A DNA stretch of 56,372 bases from an uncultured Shewanella sp. (GTDB lineage Bacteria > Pseudomonadota > Gammaproteobacteria > Enterobacterales > Shewanellaceae), in assembly GCF_947495455.1 (NCBI RefSeq), contig NZ_CANLZC010000028.1:1-56372 (forward strand), in the 5' to 3' direction. Under the pieces are notes generated by a model, which was given only the letters and a program-made list of their open reading frames with translations, was not told the DNA's origin and did not search any database. This document shows positions 35,649 through 46,326 of this stretch, piece after piece; within the stretch, counting starts at the first letter, position 1, and each line of letters starts with the position of its first letter. The translations under genes and the position numbers were made by a program.

Positions 35649-38600
35649 TTACTCAGCTTCTAACAAGGCTTCAAGCTCTGATAGCACTAAGTTCCCCAAA
35701 CCCGATATCGTTTGATCTTGATAGAACAAGTCCACTCGAATATCGATTTCAAACAACTCAGATACCGCCGAAATCACTTGCACCGCAAGCAATGAATTGC
35801 CGCCTAATTCGGTAAAGTTATCTTTCACACCAATACCGACAATCCCTAAAATAGACTGCCACACTTTAACAATTTCACGCTCAACATCACTGGATGGCTC
35901 AACATAATCCACTGAGAGCTCAGGACGACTATGACCCTCTTCGCTAGTAGAAAGCTCAATATCAAGCTCGGCAGTGGTTTTTTCTGGCACAGTTTCACGA
36001 ATGAGTTGTCCTAAGTCACTTGTGGCCACAACCACTTGCTCAATTTGACTATTTTGCATAAGCCTTTGCACTGAGCTCACACCTTCCTGATAAAGAATAT
36101 CTTTATCACTCAGATCAACATCGGGCACCTTGATCTCTCCCTTGCTCTCATTGCTACTGGCAACCGGGTTCTCAGCCCCTACCTTAATAAGGGCATAGTT
36201 TTCAAGGACGAGTAACACCTCCCCACTGGGTGAGTAAAAAGTAATGTTCATCATGATGGTGGCATCCTCTTTCAAAAAAGGATGCTTTAATGCCACATGC
36301 ACATAGCAATCGGCTTCAAGTGGCGCAACGAAAGTGATTTTTCCGTAACTAATAGGTAAGAAATTCTCTTCAGATAAGCGATTCACACAAGCAATGGCTG
36401 TGGAGTCTATCATCGCAGGATGATAGGGGTATGCCTGTAAATCATCACGATACACATCAGCCAATTGCTTATGAATAATCCACTCATTATCGCCCTCATT
36501 CACACTCTCATGATTGTTCCAGCGATCACTCAAGTATAAGAAGCCGCCATCATCCGTTCGTAGGCTTTGACTGAGTTCCACTTCAACAACAGATGTTAAA
36601 CAGCGCTGCTTGAGTGTTTCCAAGGCCTCTTTATTGTGATCTAAAGGCACAGTTAAGCGATTAATCGTACCAAAGGCATGCTCTTGCCATTCAAGCTCCA
36701 ATATTCCACGGCTACGCAAGCTATAGTGATAACCTTTTTCTGTTTCTGAGACAAACAAGCCCATATTTTTTGGCCATGCATGTTCAAAGATGATAGGAGA
36801 AGTCAACATTAAGCTACCCACTTGCAATAGCTCATTCCCTTTAAAATCAGCCAATAATTCATGTAACATGGCTAAAATAGTGGTTCCTACGAGCGTGGGC
36901 TGACCTTTCAACTTATGTTCATCAATCACCCAATCTTGATTAGCCTTCAAGTTAACGCGGTATTCTTCATCACTTCTAATCTTATTGATCAAAGTTAATA
37001 AGTGCCCTTCTTGGGCTTCAAAGCCGGACTTCACGCCGATAGCGGCATTATTGCTATCCACTTGCTTAGTCCAATTCACCGCCATGCCGACATCACCCCA
37101 TTGACCCCAATTGATGGAGCTTGTATTGCCGCCAGTCCGTTGATTTCGATAAGCGGCATAGGCATCCATAAAGGCATTACCAGAGCAATAATCTAAACGA
37201 GCTTCATCACCCAGCACCGCCGTAATCGATGAGAACAACATGAAGAAATCCAATGCGTGATCAATCAAAAGCTCATCTAAGATCAATGTGCCTTTCACTT
37301 TAGGATCTAAGGTCTTAGCACAATCTTCTTTTTGCTTAAGTGGAATAATGCCACCTCCAGCAATTCCAGCAGTATGGAACACACCATGAATTTGCTCAAA
37401 AGGCGCCAACGCCGCTTTCATTTCATCAAAATCGCAAATATTCGCTTGTAATAAATGAACCTTGTTTCCTCTAGCTTCTAGTCGCAATATACTCGCCAAT
37501 TTCACACTGATAGGATCGTCAATAGCATGACTCACTATCCAATTTTGCCATTCACTCCGCTCAGGTAAGGTTGAGCGATAAGTGAGTAATAAAGTGCAAT
37601 TTGAAATGGTCGACAAATAATCAGCCATGAGTAGTCCCAATCCACCGACTCCACCTGTAATGAGGTAAACACCGTCTTGACGAACTGAGCTAGGCATACC
37701 ATGAGACTGTTGATCTAAATAAACGGCTTGATAATCTTCTTCAAAACGTAATTTTCCGCGATAGGCTATCACTTGTCCGTCAGATGGAATAAGGGCTTCA
37801 ATAATCAATTGCTGAGCAATATCTCCCTCTGAACCCATATTGACCAAGTCAATATCCACCTGATGGCACTGCACTTCGGAATATTCATGATAAAACACAC
37901 GAGCCGGTCCCATGAGTAAGGCATTTTCAGGTGAATAAACCGTTTCACCGGCCACACTATAAGTATTATTTGACACTAAGACTAACTGTAAATCATCCAA
38001 TAAATTGGCTTCAATGAGCATTTGCTGTAAATAAAGTGGACTATAGAAACCATCGATTTCATGGATTGACATCCTTTCTCTGGCGGCGGCAATCCCTTCC
38101 TGTGTTAATGACTTAGCATCCAATGTTTGAGCGTTTAAATTCCATAAATGCAGCACACGATTAGGTTGAAGGTCGTGCTCTTTTAAGGCATTAAATAACG
38201 AGCGATAATCACCCACTTCACTTGGATTAATGCAATAATGATTATCGCCGTCGACTTGTTGAAACCCTTCCCCTTTTGTCACCCAAATAATAGGTTCAGC
38301 TCTGGCCATTAACTCGGCCTTAATCATCTCTGATAGGCAATTTTCTTGAGCAAACACCAACCAACAGGAGGCTTGCGGCGTAATATGTTTATTTAAGTAA
38401 GATTGGCCTACACGTTTCCAAGAAGGAATATAGAACCAATCCCCGATATCGGCTTTTTTCTGTTTTAAAGCTTTTACAGTACCCAGCTCAGCTCCTTCAG
38501 AAGCCGCTTTTGCTTTGGGTAATTTAAATTCTTTACGTTGGAAAGGATAACCTGGCAGTGATAAGCGGTTTCTCACCGCTCCTTGATGCATTTGAGCCCA

Positions 38601-41159
38601 GGGCAAGCTCACACCATTGGCCCAGAGACTCGCCAATGAGGCAAGTAGTTGCTCAAGCGATGTATTCTGCTCTTTGGCAATAGGTAAAGAAGAGTGCACC
38701 ACAATTGTTTCACCCGGCTTGACATGTTGCTTAACGGCAGAGTCTAAAGACCGTCCAGGGCCCACTTCAAAAAAGGCTAATTCTGCATCTGTTGCTAACA
38801 AGGTTTTCAGTGCATGACTAAATTTTACCGGTTGACGCACATGTTGTACCCAATATTCAGGATCCGTAGCCAATTCATCGGTGATCCAGTCCCCTGTCAC
38901 TGTCGATACAAAAGGTGTGCTGGGCGCACTTAACGCTATTCCTTCTATCACTTCTCTAAAGGTCTCTAAGATGGGTTCCATCATATAGGAGTGAAAAGCA
39001 TGGGACGTATCTAAGTGCTTACAGAAAATCCCATCATCTTCGAGTTGATCCTGCAACTCGGCAATTTCATCCAGTTCTCCTGCCAATACACACAGGCCTG
39101 GATAATTCATCGCCGCAATGTCAATGCTTGTGCCTTGAATATGCGCGTTCACCTCATCTTCACTCAATAGCACCGCAAGCATTGATCCCGCAGGTAAGCC
39201 TTGCACTAACTTTCCACGAAGTGCCACCGCTTTTAATGCATCTTCTACACTGAATACACCGGCTAAACAGGCTGCCACATATTCACCAACACTGTGACCT
39301 ATCATGACACTGGGTGTCATGCCCCATGATGCTAGCAATTTGGCCATGGCATAACTCACAATGAATAGCGCAGGCTGAGTAAATTGCGTCTCGTTAATTT
39401 TATTCAGCTCATGACTATCCGCTTCTTGAAAAATAATCTCTTTAATATCGCGGCCCAAAATCGGTATCAAGTGATCACAACACGTATCAAATGTCTCTTT
39501 AAATACGGGATAAGTCTCATAAATAGGCCTTGCCATATTAATGTATTGGTTACCTTGACCTGGAAACATAAAGACCAACTCAGGCGTATCTTTAAAGCTT
39601 GATTTAATCACTTGAGCCTGACTGACTTTTTCCAGTAAACTGGCTTTATCATTCGCCACCACAAAACTGCTAAAGTTAAATCGCTCACGGCCCACCTGTA
39701 AGGTATAAGCCACATCGGCTAAATTAACGTCAGGATTGGCTTCGAGATACTGGGCTAAATTTCCTTTCATGGCCTCTAACGCTTCTCGATTTTTCGCCGA
39801 TAATGGAAAGACATAGTTTCCTTTAGCCGGATCACTTGGTCGCTGAATGGGCGCTTCTTCTACAACCACACAAGCATTGGTTCCGCCAACACCAAAGGAG
39901 TTAATTAATGCCCTTAGGGGGGCTTTTTTCATGTCTAAACGCGTGAGTTCAGTATTGACTTTAAAAGGGCTGTTTTCGAAATCAATGTTTGGATTAGGAG
40001 ACTCATAATGCAATGATGCAGGTAATTGATGATGTTTAAGTGATAGGGACGTTTTGATCAAACTTGCCGCACCAGAAGCTACATCGGTATGCCCAATATT
40101 ACTTTTCACTGAGCCTAACAAACAAAATTGCTTCTTATCGGTATAGCTTTGAAAAGTCTGTGATAATGATGAAAATTCAATGGGATCGCCCAGCGCCGTC
40201 GCGGTTCCGTGGGCCTCAATAAAATTAATCTCACTGGGATCGATGCCGGATCCATCAATCGCGCTTTTCGCCACCGCAATTTGTCCATCAATACTGGGGG
40301 CAGTAAAACCGGCTTTTAAGTTACCGTCATTATTAATCGCACCACCTTTAATGACAGAATAAATATGATCGCCATCACGCTGTGCATCTTCAAGTCGCTT
40401 TAACACCAATACACCAGCACCACGACTGAAGATGGTACCATCGGCTCTTGCATCAAAGGTATAGCACCGCCCCTGAGCTGACTCCATCCCTCCTTGCTTA
40501 TACTCATAGCCTCTTCTTTCAGGTGTATCAATGGATGCGGCGCCAGCAAGAATGAGATCGCTCTCACCACATTGTAAACTGCGCATGCCCATGACCGTTG
40601 CGACTAATGCTGTAGAACAAGCCGTTTGCACATTCACGCTGGGCCCTTTAAGGTTTAACTTATAAGACACACGTGTTGTCACATAGTCTTTATCATTATT
40701 CGTCACGATTGATGTACCACTGGCATATTGGTGCACATCAGGGTGGTTATTCACTTCGTTTAAATGCCAAGCCGTACCAGTGCCGCCAAAGACGCCGACT
40801 TTTCCTGGGTACTGCTCTGGGACATACCCCGCATCTTCAAATGCATGCCAGCAACACTCTAAAAACACCCTATGCTGAGGATCTAAGGTTTCGGCATCTC
40901 TTGGCGTGACATCAAAAAAGTGTGCATCAAAATGTTGGGCGTTACCAATAATGCCACGACGAGGAACATAATTGGGTGAGGCAATTAATGCCTCTTCAAT
41001 GCCGGATTCTCTTAACTCTTCTTTGGTAAATTGCGTAATACTCTCTACCCCGTTCACGAGGTTTGCCCAAAAGTCGTTTACATTTGCAGCACCAGGTAAT
41101 CGTGCAGCCATTCCGATAATCGCAATATCTTTATTTTTCGTGCTCGTATTAGACTTCAT
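35649..41159 (-). CDS. Type I polyketide synthase, KS-AT-KR-DH-ACP
   Basis: 1836-aa single extension module. KS (about 10-435): TACSTA with Cys181, EAHGT with His317 and NIGH with His357. AT (about 525-830): GHSVGEY with Ser623 and HAFH at 720-723, the signature of malonyl-CoA selection. A non-catalytic KR half (about 905-1140) is followed by the active KR: GGVGGLG (about 1169-1175), Ser1310/1311, Tyr1324, Asn1328. Next comes a dehydratase-like double hotdog (about 1405-1665) with His1415 in DEHKLKG and Asp1585 in HPAMIDS, but the usual Pro of HxxxGxxxxP is Val. The carrier has LGGNSL with Ser1789. DH usually precedes KR in such proteins, so the order is unusual. Predicted output: one malonate added, beta-keto reduced, perhaps dehydrated. 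Confidence 0.94.
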   Translation of the reverse strand: MKSNTSTKNKDIAIIGMAARLPGAANVNDFWANLVNGVESITQFTKEELRESGIEEALIASPNYVPRRGIIGNAQHFDAHFFDVTPRDAETLDPQHRVFLECCWHAFEDAGYVPEQYPGKVGVFGGTGTAWHLNEVNNHPDVHQYASGTSIVTNNDKDYVTTRVSYKLNLKGPSVNVQTACSTALVATVMGMRSLQCGESDLILAGAASIDTPERRGYEYKQGGMESAQGRCYTFDARADGTIFSRGAGVLVLKRLEDAQRDGDHIYSVIKGGAINNDGNLKAGFTAPSIDGQIAVAKSAIDGSGIDPSEINFIEAHGTATALGDPIEFSSLSQTFQSYTDKKQFCLLGSVKSNIGHTDVASGAASLIKTSLSLKHHQLPASLHYESPNPNIDFENSPFKVNTELTRLDMKKAPLRALINSFGVGGTNACVVVEEAPIQRPSDPAKGNYVFPLSAKNREALEAMKGNLAQYLEANPDVNLADVAYTLQVGRERFNFSSFVVANDKASLLEKVSQAQVIKSSFKDTPELVFMFPGQGNQYINMARPIYETYPVFKETFDTCCDHLIPILGRDIKEIIFQEADSHELNKINETQFTQPALFIVSYAMAKLLASWGMTPSVMIGHSVGEYVAACLAGVFSVEDALKAVALRGKLVQGLPAGSMLAVLLSEDEVNAHIQGTSIDIAAMNYPGLCVLAGELDEIAELQDQLEDDGIFCKHLDTSHAFHSYMMEPILETFREVIEGIALSAPSTPFVSTVTGDWITDELATDPEYWVQHVRQPVKFSHALKTLLATDAELAFFEVGPGRSLDSAVKQHVKPGETIVVHSSLPIAKEQNTSLEQLLASLASLWANGVSLPWAQMHQGAVRNRLSLPGYPFQRKEFKLPKAKAASEGAELGTVKALKQKKADIGDWFYIPSWKRVGQSYLNKHITPQASCWLVFAQENCLSEMIKAELMARAEPIIWVTKGEGFQQVDGDNHYCINPSEVGDYRSLFNALKEHDLQPNRVLHLWNLNAQTLDAKSLTQEGIAAARERMSIHEIDGFYSPLYLQQMLIEANLLDDLQLVLVSNNTYSVAGETVYSPENALLMGPARVFYHEYSEVQCHQVDIDLVNMGSEGDIAQQLIIEALIPSDGQVIAYRGKLRFEEDYQAVYLDQQSHGMPSSVRQDGVYLITGGVGGLGLLMADYLSTISNCTLLLTYRSTLPERSEWQNWIVSHAIDDPISVKLASILRLEARGNKVHLLQANICDFDEMKAALAPFEQIHGVFHTAGIAGGGIIPLKQKEDCAKTLDPKVKGTLILDELLIDHALDFFMLFSSITAVLGDEARLDYCSGNAFMDAYAAYRNQRTGGNTSSINWGQWGDVGMAVNWTKQVDSNNAAIGVKSGFEAQEGHLLTLINKIRSDEEYRVNLKANQDWVIDEHKLKGQPTLVGTTILAMLHELLADFKGNELLQVGSLMLTSPIIFEHAWPKNMGLFVSETEKGYHYSLRSRGILELEWQEHAFGTINRLTVPLDHNKEALETLKQRCLTSVVEVELSQSLRTDDGGFLYLSDRWNNHESVNEGDNEWIIHKQLADVYRDDLQAYPYHPAMIDSTAIACVNRLSEENFLPISYGKITFVAPLEADCYVHVALKHPFLKEDATIMMNITFYSPSGEVLLVLENYALIKVGAENPVASSNESKGEIKVPDVDLSDKDILYQEGVSSVQRLMQNSQIEQVVVATSDLGQLIRETVPEKTTAELDIELSTSEEGHSRPELSVDYVEPSSDVEREIVKVWQSILGIVGIGVKDNFTELGGNSLLAVQVISAVSELFEIDIRVDLFYQDQTISGLGNLVLSELEALLEAE

Positions 41160-41204
41160 AGTGTTTACCCCTGTAATAACCGCTAAACTAAATGGATGAT
41201 GTGA

Positions 41205-43010
41205 CTATTGCTTATCTATGTGTTGACTGAGTTTTTTAATGGTTGGAAATTGAAGCAAATCCATTATTGACACTTTATCCGTGATCTCTTTTTTTATATT
41301 TCGATGCACTTTTGCCATGAGTAATGAATTGCCTCCCACATCGAAGAAATTATCACTTAATGAAATATTGTCCTTATTTAATACTGTTTTCCAAATAGCC
41401 ATGACTTTCGACTCAGTATCATTTTTTAGATTACTTTTAGATATAGGCATAATGTACTCTCTTTTAATTTTACTGATAATTCTTTTTACTGAATCCAACT
41501 GCGAATAATCGGTTTTCTCATTATTGAGCGTGGGCATTTTTTCTAACTCAATAAATTGAGATGGACACATATAAAAAGGTAAATATTCGCTGAGGTATTC
41601 TTTTATTTCTTGAATAGTTAATTCTGAACCGTCTTTCAATGTAAAATAAGCTTTTAATATTTTATTGTCGACGTCTGAATGATTATTCTCATTCACTTCA
41701 CTTTCATAACTCACTGCAATATTTTTAATTCCATCAATATTAAAAATAACAGATTCAATCTCACTCAATTCAATTCGATGGCCTCGTATTTTAACTTGCC
41801 TATCCATTCTTCCTAAGTATTCCATCACGCCATCTTCACGCTCTCGTACTCTATCTCCGGTTTTATACATGCGAATATCATCAAAAAACGCATCAATAAA
41901 AGGATTCTTAACAAACTTAGATTCTGTCATAGACACATTATTAATGTAGCCTTTAGCCAAAATATCTCCCGATAAATACAGCTCACCCGCTCCCCCCTGA
42001 GTGACAAGCCCGCCTTGTTCATCTAGCACGTAAGCTTTAGCATGGGGAATAGGCCTACCAATGGGAACATAGCCTTTATCTTTTTTAGCTGTCGCCACCC
42101 AATGAAAACAAAATATACTCGCTTCTGTTGGACCGTATAAGTTGTGAATTACCGCTGAGGTTTGTGATGATAGTTGCCTGACTAATGCCTGATCTAAGGC
42201 TTCTCCTCCAGAGAAAAGGTGCTTGAGCTGGTGACAATCTTTAAACACTTTTGCATCTGCTATGGTATGTAAAGCCGTAGGCACAAACTGGGCAACTGTC
42301 ACGCCATGTGTTTGCATAAACTCCATAAGCAATACAGGATCGTATTTCTTTTCATCCGCAATCAGAGCACAACTTGCTCCAATACAAAGTGGCCAAAACA
42401 TTTCCCAAACCGACACATCAAAACTAAAGGTTGTTTGGGCAAGAACAACATCTTTTGAAGATAGAGAAAACGCATTTTGCATCCACTGTAAATAATTCAC
42501 CACAGTTCGATGTGAAACCAATACCCCTTTTGGCCGACCTGTTGAACCTGATGTATAAATAACATAACAAGGACAACTATCCTCAATTATTGGTGAGTCA
42601 AACCTTACCTTTATTTCCCAATCAATATCAACTAAATTAACATTTAATAATGAATGAATAATGGGAAACGGTTTATTTTGTGTGTCATTAATCACCCCTT
42701 TTGCTTCTGAATTTTCTATCATGTATTTCAGTCTTTCTTCAGGAAAAGAAGTGTCTAAAGGTAAATAAACTGCGCCTATTTTCATAATCCCAATTAAACA
42801 AGCAATCATTTCTACACTTTTATTTAAATATACACCGATCACATCTCCCGGCTTTATCCCATGAGTAATTAATTCTTGAGCAATAACATCACTCATGGAA
42901 GATAACTCTTCATAATGAATATTTCTATTATCCACTTTTATTGCAATATTATTGGAAAACAATGTAAACGATCGCGCTAATACTGAGTGCAATAAACGTT
43001 CAAAAGCCAT
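41205..43010 (-). CDS. Nonribosomal peptide synthetase, A-T
   Basis: 601-aa stand-alone adenylation-carrier protein. Adenylation motifs: VIYTSGSTGRPKG (about 150-162), NLYGPTEAS, YKTGDRV, GRMDRQVKIRGHRIELSEIE. The A10 region reads NNEKTDY rather than NGKxDR but keeps the Lys. Pocket residues by alignment to GrsA-PheA are D-V-W-Q-F-G-L-I-F-K; Asp198 is the amino-group anchor, so an alpha-amino acid is expected. The code shares positions with both Gly and Ser codes and gives no confident substrate. The carrier has FFDVGGNSL with Ser562. There is no condensation domain of its own, so the C domain ending the upstream protein must act on it in trans; the PKS KS should be the next acceptor. A very strong ribosome site (AAGGTGGAGG) precedes the ATG. 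Confidence 0.94.
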   Translation of the reverse strand: MAFERLLHSVLARSFTLFSNNIAIKVDNRNIHYEELSSMSDVIAQELITHGIKPGDVIGVYLNKSVEMIACLIGIMKIGAVYLPLDTSFPEERLKYMIENSEAKGVINDTQNKPFPIIHSLLNVNLVDIDWEIKVRFDSPIIEDSCPCYVIYTSGSTGRPKGVLVSHRTVVNYLQWMQNAFSLSSKDVVLAQTTFSFDVSVWEMFWPLCIGASCALIADEKKYDPVLLMEFMQTHGVTVAQFVPTALHTIADAKVFKDCHQLKHLFSGGEALDQALVRQLSSQTSAVIHNLYGPTEASIFCFHWVATAKKDKGYVPIGRPIPHAKAYVLDEQGGLVTQGGAGELYLSGDILAKGYINNVSMTESKFVKNPFIDAFFDDIRMYKTGDRVREREDGVMEYLGRMDRQVKIRGHRIELSEIESVIFNIDGIKNIAVSYESEVNENNHSDVDNKILKAYFTLKDGSELTIQEIKEYLSEYLPFYMCPSQFIELEKMPTLNNEKTDYSQLDSVKRIISKIKREYIMPISKSNLKNDTESKVMAIWKTVLNKDNISLSDNFFDVGGNSLLMAKVHRNIKKEITDKVSIMDLLQFPTIKKLSQHIDKQ

Positions 43011-43107
43011 ATAATGCCTCCACCTTATTTTAAATGCTAAACTGTCATTCTGATGATATTAATTAAAAATATAAATTAACAAGTATGAGTAATAAGATTA
43101 AAAAGAG

Positions 43108-46100
43108 TTATTGATACACTTCACGATTGATGATGCTTTCAAACACACTTGAAAATTGATTAATGTCATCATTGGAATATTTCTGAATATCGAAACTCAA
43201 ATACCCCATTAATGAATCTTGATCTTCTTCGACCGTGAGCATGATCCCTTGCCTAACGGCATTAGGTTGTAACTCTTTCACCACCCACGAAGACTTTTCA
43301 AGATTAAATTTGGGTAATTGCGTTAAATAGTTAAAATTGGCTGTAAAGGGGATCACTGCAGATTGTTTCTCTTGGCGATAATCATCAACAAGCTCGCCAT
43401 AGCTCATATACGCATAGGGTAAACGCTTAAAGAAACTGTTTCGACATTGAATGAGTAGCTCATTAAAAGACACATCTTTATCCCCCTGAACACTGAAATT
43501 AATCATATTAACAAAGCAACCCAAGGTTTGAGGAAAGTCGGCTAAACTTCGATTAGACACGGGGATCCCAACTTGGCAAGCTTGCTGCCCATGAGTTTGT
43601 AATAAAGCGGAATAAAAAGCGGTCAGTAACACCATAGACACTGTCACTTGCTTGCCCATCGCATATTCTTCAACATGCTTTAACGCGCCCAGTCGATAAT
43701 CCAGTGTCAGTAAATTATCGCTTCTCACTGTCTTGCATAACCTCACGACATCCAGTGTATTGCCATTTGATCTTGACGGTTTAGGGCAATTCCCCTTTTT
43801 ATCAAAAACACACTCGGCGGATGAAAACCTAAAATCAGTGTTTAACTGCTCACGCCAAAAAGTGAATCCAGCCTGACGATGCTCCTGCATAAAACCTTGT
43901 TGATACGCTATATAATGATCATAGTCATCAACTTGCAGAGCAACCTCCTCTTTATTCAGCTCTCGTGCTTGATACTGCTTGATTAATTGATGAGACCACA
44001 ACTTGATTGATTCATGATCAAACAACATATGATGTACAGTATGCAACAGCACATGATGTTCATTCCCAACGGTTAACAGCTGAAAATGAATCAAGGGACC
44101 TGAGTCTATGTCAGCACAAACGAACTGAGCACATTGACGCAACCACTGGGGATCTTCAAGGTTTTTCAGTGACACCTTTTTTTCGATAAAGCTTATGTCA
44201 TCGAGCGTATAAGGAAGATCAATATAATCAGCTTTATCAAGATCAATTCGAGTCAATAGCACTGGATTTTGTTCAACTAGGCACAACAGACTCTCTTTTA
44301 AAGCTTGCTTATTCAATTTACCTTTAATTTCATGAAAAAAATAAATTTGATAATCCGTATTATCACTGAATAAATCGAGCATCATGAAATAGGTTTGCTC
44401 ATGACTGAGTAATGCCTTAGAAGAAACAGGCTTTATCGCTGACATTGGCTGGTTTTGCCCCATGGACATTAATTTTTTTGATAAGGTCTCAATACTGGGA
44501 TAATCGAAAAAATCGTTGAAAGACAGCATATAGCCCAGCTTTAACTGAATAAGGGATTGCGCTCGAATTAAATGCAGAGAATTAGCCCCTAATGCAATGA
44601 TATTATCTTGTAAGCTAATCGCTCCACACTCTAGTACTGCTTGCCAGATAGCCAACATAGATTGCTCAATGGATGCTTTCTCAATGGATGCTTTCTCAAT
44701 GGATAGTTCATTGTCAAACTCTAGCTTGGCGGTGATCTGGGGATCACTGCCTTGATTACATTTGGCAGCCTGATACTTATCCCCTTTGGGATGAGGCAAA
44801 CGAGATTTATCCACTTTTCCATTAGGTAGCTTAGGAAATGCACTTAACAAGATAAAATGACTTGGCATTAAAGCATGCACTATTTTTTCTTGTAAAAATG
44901 CGCTTAGTTGACTTTGAAGCAAGGTTTCATGCTGGGAAGACTGCAAGGCTTTATCTTCTTCAAGTAACACATAAGCCACCAAGGAGTGAATATCATTATG
45001 ATTGTGATAGATATTGACAAGACAAGCACTTACACCTGAGTATTGACAGATCAATTGCTCAATATCTTCAGCATCGAATCGAATACCATTCAATTTTAAT
45101 TGGCAATCTTTTCGCCCTAAATATATCAGCCTACCATCTTCATTTATTTTGACTAAATCACCGCTAGCATGTGCCCATACACCTTGACCTTGTTGATTTA
45201 ATACCGTGCAAAAACGCTGCTGTGTCCGCTCAGGATCATTTAAGTAACCTCTCGCCACCCCTTCTCCTGCGATAAAAAGCTCTCCCACTTCCCCCTTAGC
45301 CACCCTTTTTTTATGCTCATCGAGCAACAAAATATCCGTGCCTTCGATGCCCTGCCCCAAATGCACGGGGATCTCAGGCAAGAGTTCACAGAAGGTCGCA
45401 TTTGCTGTTGCTTCCGTTGGACCATATAAGTTAAAGAGTCGTAACTCGGGGACTAATTGAAAACTGTCTCTTTTTAACGTTTCAGGAACCGCCTCTCCAG
45501 ACAATAACACCACTGTGGGTAATGCCAATTCATTGTGATCGTGATTGGCTAATTTAAAGAAAGTCAGCAGCTCTCGCCAAATCGTAGGGACACAATAAAG
45601 GGCGGCATGACGGTGTTGACCAAACCAAGTCAGTAAAAATTGGGGGTTACGTAAACAATCTTCAGGCAATACATACAAGACTTCGCCGCGACGTAACGAG
45701 TAAAATATTTGACTGACTGCTGCGGCAAAACTCACCGCAGAGGTAAAAGGTAAACAAGGCTTGTCACTTCCCCAAGACTGCTGTGCAAACCATGCAGAAT
45801 AATAACTCAACTGTGCATGCTCAATCATAACGCCTTTAGGTTTTCCAGTGGAACCCGAAGTATAAAGAATATAAGCAAGATCATTGGATTCAATGTGAGG
45901 AGAATGCACCCTAATAGGCGTCTTTTCTGTTAGCATTGCTGCCATATCACAGCTATGCAAACCCAAGTTTTTAACCAACTGATTTTCAATAACTTTATTA
46001 TCAGTTAATAACATACTCACATTAGCATCGAGCGCAATTGATGTTATTTGTTCACTTGAGTGGAATTCTGATAATGGAATATAGGCTAAACCTGCTTTTA

Positions 46101-46326
46101 GTATCCCTAATAATAGAATGGGTAAATAAACACTTTTTTCAATATGAACGAGAACAACGCCTCCTTTTTCATATTCACAGTGATGTTGAAAATAATGTGA
46201 AACACCATCCGATAAGGTTTTTAATTCTCCATAAGTAACTGATTGCTTGTGATCTTGAACAGCAATCTTATCCCAATATTCCATTGACACATGATCAATG
46301 ATATGACTTATCGATAAAAACCCCAT
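43108..46326 (-). CDS. Nonribosomal peptide synthetase, A-T-C (starter module)
   Basis: 1072-aa first protein of the line. Adenylation (about 12-510): YILYTSGSTGKPKG at 152-165, NLYGPTEAT, GRKDCQLKLNGIRFDAEDIE and PNGKVDK. At the position of the conserved Asp that binds the substrate amino group there is Ala201 (SF followed by AAAVSQIF). The pocket reads roughly A-A-S-C-L-S-L-A-N-K, unlike any amino-acid code I know, so a carboxylic acid lacking an alpha-amino group (aryl, acyl, hydroxy or keto acid) or a beta-amino acid is plausible. Carrier: LGANSL with Ser583. C-terminal condensation domain (about 640-1072) has HHMLFDH: both His and the Asp of HHxxxDG are present, Gly is replaced by His. 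The start has AGGTGAG upstream. A small IEKAS triplication lies before the carrier. Confidence 0.93.
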   Translation of the reverse strand: MGFLSISHIIDHVSMEYWDKIAVQDHKQSVTYGELKTLSDGVSHYFQHHCEYEKGGVVLVHIEKSVYLPILLLGILKAGLAYIPLSEFHSSEQITSIALDANVSMLLTDNKVIENQLVKNLGLHSCDMAAMLTEKTPIRVHSPHIESNDLAYILYTSGSTGKPKGVMIEHAQLSYYSAWFAQQSWGSDKPCLPFTSAVSFAAAVSQIFYSLRRGEVLYVLPEDCLRNPQFLLTWFGQHRHAALYCVPTIWRELLTFFKLANHDHNELALPTVVLLSGEAVPETLKRDSFQLVPELRLFNLYGPTEATANATFCELLPEIPVHLGQGIEGTDILLLDEHKKRVAKGEVGELFIAGEGVARGYLNDPERTQQRFCTVLNQQGQGVWAHASGDLVKINEDGRLIYLGRKDCQLKLNGIRFDAEDIEQLICQYSGVSACLVNIYHNHNDIHSLVAYVLLEEDKALQSSQHETLLQSQLSAFLQEKIVHALMPSHFILLSAFPKLPNGKVDKSRLPHPKGDKYQAAKCNQGSDPQITAKLEFDNELSIEKASIEKASIEQSMLAIWQAVLECGAISLQDNIIALGANSLHLIRAQSLIQLKLGYMLSFNDFFDYPSIETLSKKLMSMGQNQPMSAIKPVSSKALLSHEQTYFMMLDLFSDNTDYQIYFFHEIKGKLNKQALKESLLCLVEQNPVLLTRIDLDKADYIDLPYTLDDISFIEKKVSLKNLEDPQWLRQCAQFVCADIDSGPLIHFQLLTVGNEHHVLLHTVHHMLFDHESIKLWSHQLIKQYQARELNKEEVALQVDDYDHYIAYQQGFMQEHRQAGFTFWREQLNTDFRFSSAECVFDKKGNCPKPSRSNGNTLDVVRLCKTVRSDNLLTLDYRLGALKHVEEYAMGKQVTVSMVLLTAFYSALLQTHGQQACQVGIPVSNRSLADFPQTLGCFVNMINFSVQGDKDVSFNELLIQCRNSFFKRLPYAYMSYGELVDDYRQEKQSAVIPFTANFNYLTQLPKFNLEKSSWVVKELQPNAVRQGIMLTVEEDQDSLMGYLSFDIQKYSNDDINQFSSVFESIINREVYQ

